Shown: positions 5,042 through 5,636 of the stretch, piece after piece
Numbering within the stretch: the stretch's first letter is position 1
Layout of the letters: every line of letters starts with the position of its first letter
Source of the DNA: Thermoplasmata archaeon
GTDB lineage: Archaea; Thermoplasmatota; Thermoplasmata; Lutacidiplasmatales; UBA184
Length of the DNA stretch: 5,636 bases
NCBI GenBank assembly: GCA_030043545.1
Contig: JASHXM010000159.1
Location: 1 to 5,636 of the forward strand
Direction: 5' to 3'
Notes under the pieces: model-generated
Seen by the model: the letters and a program-made list of their open reading frames with translations, nothing else
Databases searched by the model: none
What the model was told of the DNA's origin: nothing
Program-made: the position numbers and the translations under genes

Positions 5042-5636
5042 CCGAGATCAGCTTCACCTCGGTCATCTCCTGCATCGCGTAGCGGAGCCCCTCGCGTCCG
5101 AGCCCGCTCTCGCGCACGCCGCCGAACGGCAGCGCGTCCCACCGCAGGTTCGTCGGGTCGTTCAGGTGGACCCCGCCCGCGCGGATCCGCTTCGCGAGCC
5201 GGAAGCCGGTCGCGAGGTCGTTCGTGTAGACCGCCGCCTGGAGGCCGTACGACGTTCCGTTCGCGATCCGGATCGCGTCGTCGACCGAGCGGAACCGCAC
5301 GACGGGGGCGATCGGCCCGAACGGCTCTTCCCGCACGACCCGGGCCGACTCGGGGACCTCGTCGAGCACCGTCGGCGCGTAGAACGTCCCCTCGCCGCGC
5401 GCCGCCCGAGCGCCGCCCGTCAGCACCCGGGCGGAGCGGCTTTGGGCGTCCGCGACCAGCGCGTCGAGCCGGTCGATCGCCGCGGCGTCGATCACCGGGC
5501 CGACCTCGGTCGCCTCGTCGAGCGCGGGTCCGACCTTGAGCGCCGCGGCCCGAGCGGCGAGCCGGCGGGCGAACTCGTCGGCGATCGGCTCCTCGACCAG
5601 GAGCCGCTTCGACGCCGTGCAGACCTGTCCGGAGTA
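5013..5636 (-). CDS. NAD(P)-dependent aldehyde dehydrogenase, C-terminal part (cut by right edge)
   Basis: The reading frame stays open to the right edge, giving the last 207 residues; the ATG-like codon region at 5495 is internal, not the start. The visible part begins at the active site: Y-S-G-Q-V-C-T-A-S-K, with the catalytic nucleophile Cys encoded at 5619-5621. It continues through E103-E104-P-F-G-P (the cofactor-ribose-binding Glu and Phe of the superfamily) to the closing P-F-G-G-V-R-E-S-G-L-G-R-E-G motif and a Y-A-M-Q-E-M-T-E end. About 200 residues from Cys to the C-terminus is the usual family length. The Rossmann domain and the general-base Glu lie outside the window. The end motifs resemble lactaldehyde, succinate-semialdehyde and non-phosphorylating glyceraldehyde-3-phosphate dehydrogenases, but the substrate is not determined. 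It converges on the 88-residue gene with a 29-bp overlap. Confidence 0.93.
   Translation of the reverse strand, partial: YSGQVCTASKRLLVEEPIADEFARRLAARAAALKVGPALDEATEVGPVIDAAAIDRLDALVADAQSRSARVLTGGARAARGEGTFYAPTVLDEVPESARVVREEPFGPIAPVVRFRSVDDAIRIANGTSYGLQAAVYTNDLATGFRLAKRIRAGGVHLNDPTNLRWDALPFGGVRESGLGREGLRYAMQEMTEVKLISVNYAGPPAT

Noticed and set aside
4159..5142. A 327-codon open frame on the minus strand
   Set aside because: It overlaps the aminotransferase, the 88-residue gene and the aldehyde dehydrogenase in other frames, and has no recognisable motif or ribosome binding site.

Overview
The window is a very GC-rich, densely coding stretch of chromosome-like DNA with seven genes (two cut by the window edges) and no RNA gene, mobile element or CRISPR array that I can see. 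The organism cannot be named with certainty. I lean towards a high-GC archaeon, possibly a Thermoplasmata-like lineage. The main reason is that the only AT-rich hexamer in the 3086-3210 intergenic region lies 25-30 nt upstream of a start codon with no Shine-Dalgarno sequence, as in archaeal TATA-box leaderless promoters. The triple zinc-ribbon protein also fits, weakly. A high-GC bacterium is not excluded, since other genes have clear GGAGG-type ribosome binding sites.

Layout. Left part, minus strand: the first 44 codons of a glutamate-1-semialdehyde-aminomutase-like class III PLP enzyme (runs off the left edge), preceded by a small two-helix membrane protein. A 98-bp divergent region then leads, on the plus strand, to a protein with three identically spaced zinc ribbons and an Arg/Gly-rich tail. 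That gene ends tail to tail with a minus-strand pair, the two sharing one palindromic CTAG as stop codons. The pair is a two-helix membrane protein with a soluble C-terminal domain followed 17 nt later by an Amidohydro_2-type metal-dependent hydrolase.

Right part, plus strand: a second class III aminotransferase (4-aminobutyrate/diaminobutyrate aminotransferase-like) with its PLP lysine and other key residues intact, then a short unidentified 88-residue protein. The latter overlaps by 29 bp the end of a convergent minus-strand aldehyde dehydrogenase, which runs off the right edge just upstream of its catalytic cysteine.

The recognisable enzymes (two class III PLP enzymes, an amidohydrolase, an aldehyde dehydrogenase) fit amino-acid or amine catabolism. 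In particular, an omega-aminotransferase next to an aldehyde dehydrogenase could convert an amine to an aldehyde and then to an acid, as in the GABA shunt. They are not one operon, so this link is inference. I found no convincing evidence of a wholly new biological system. The items most worth following are the triple zinc-ribbon protein, the unknown membrane proteins, and the basic Pro/Arg/Gly-rich C-terminal tails on nearly every protein.
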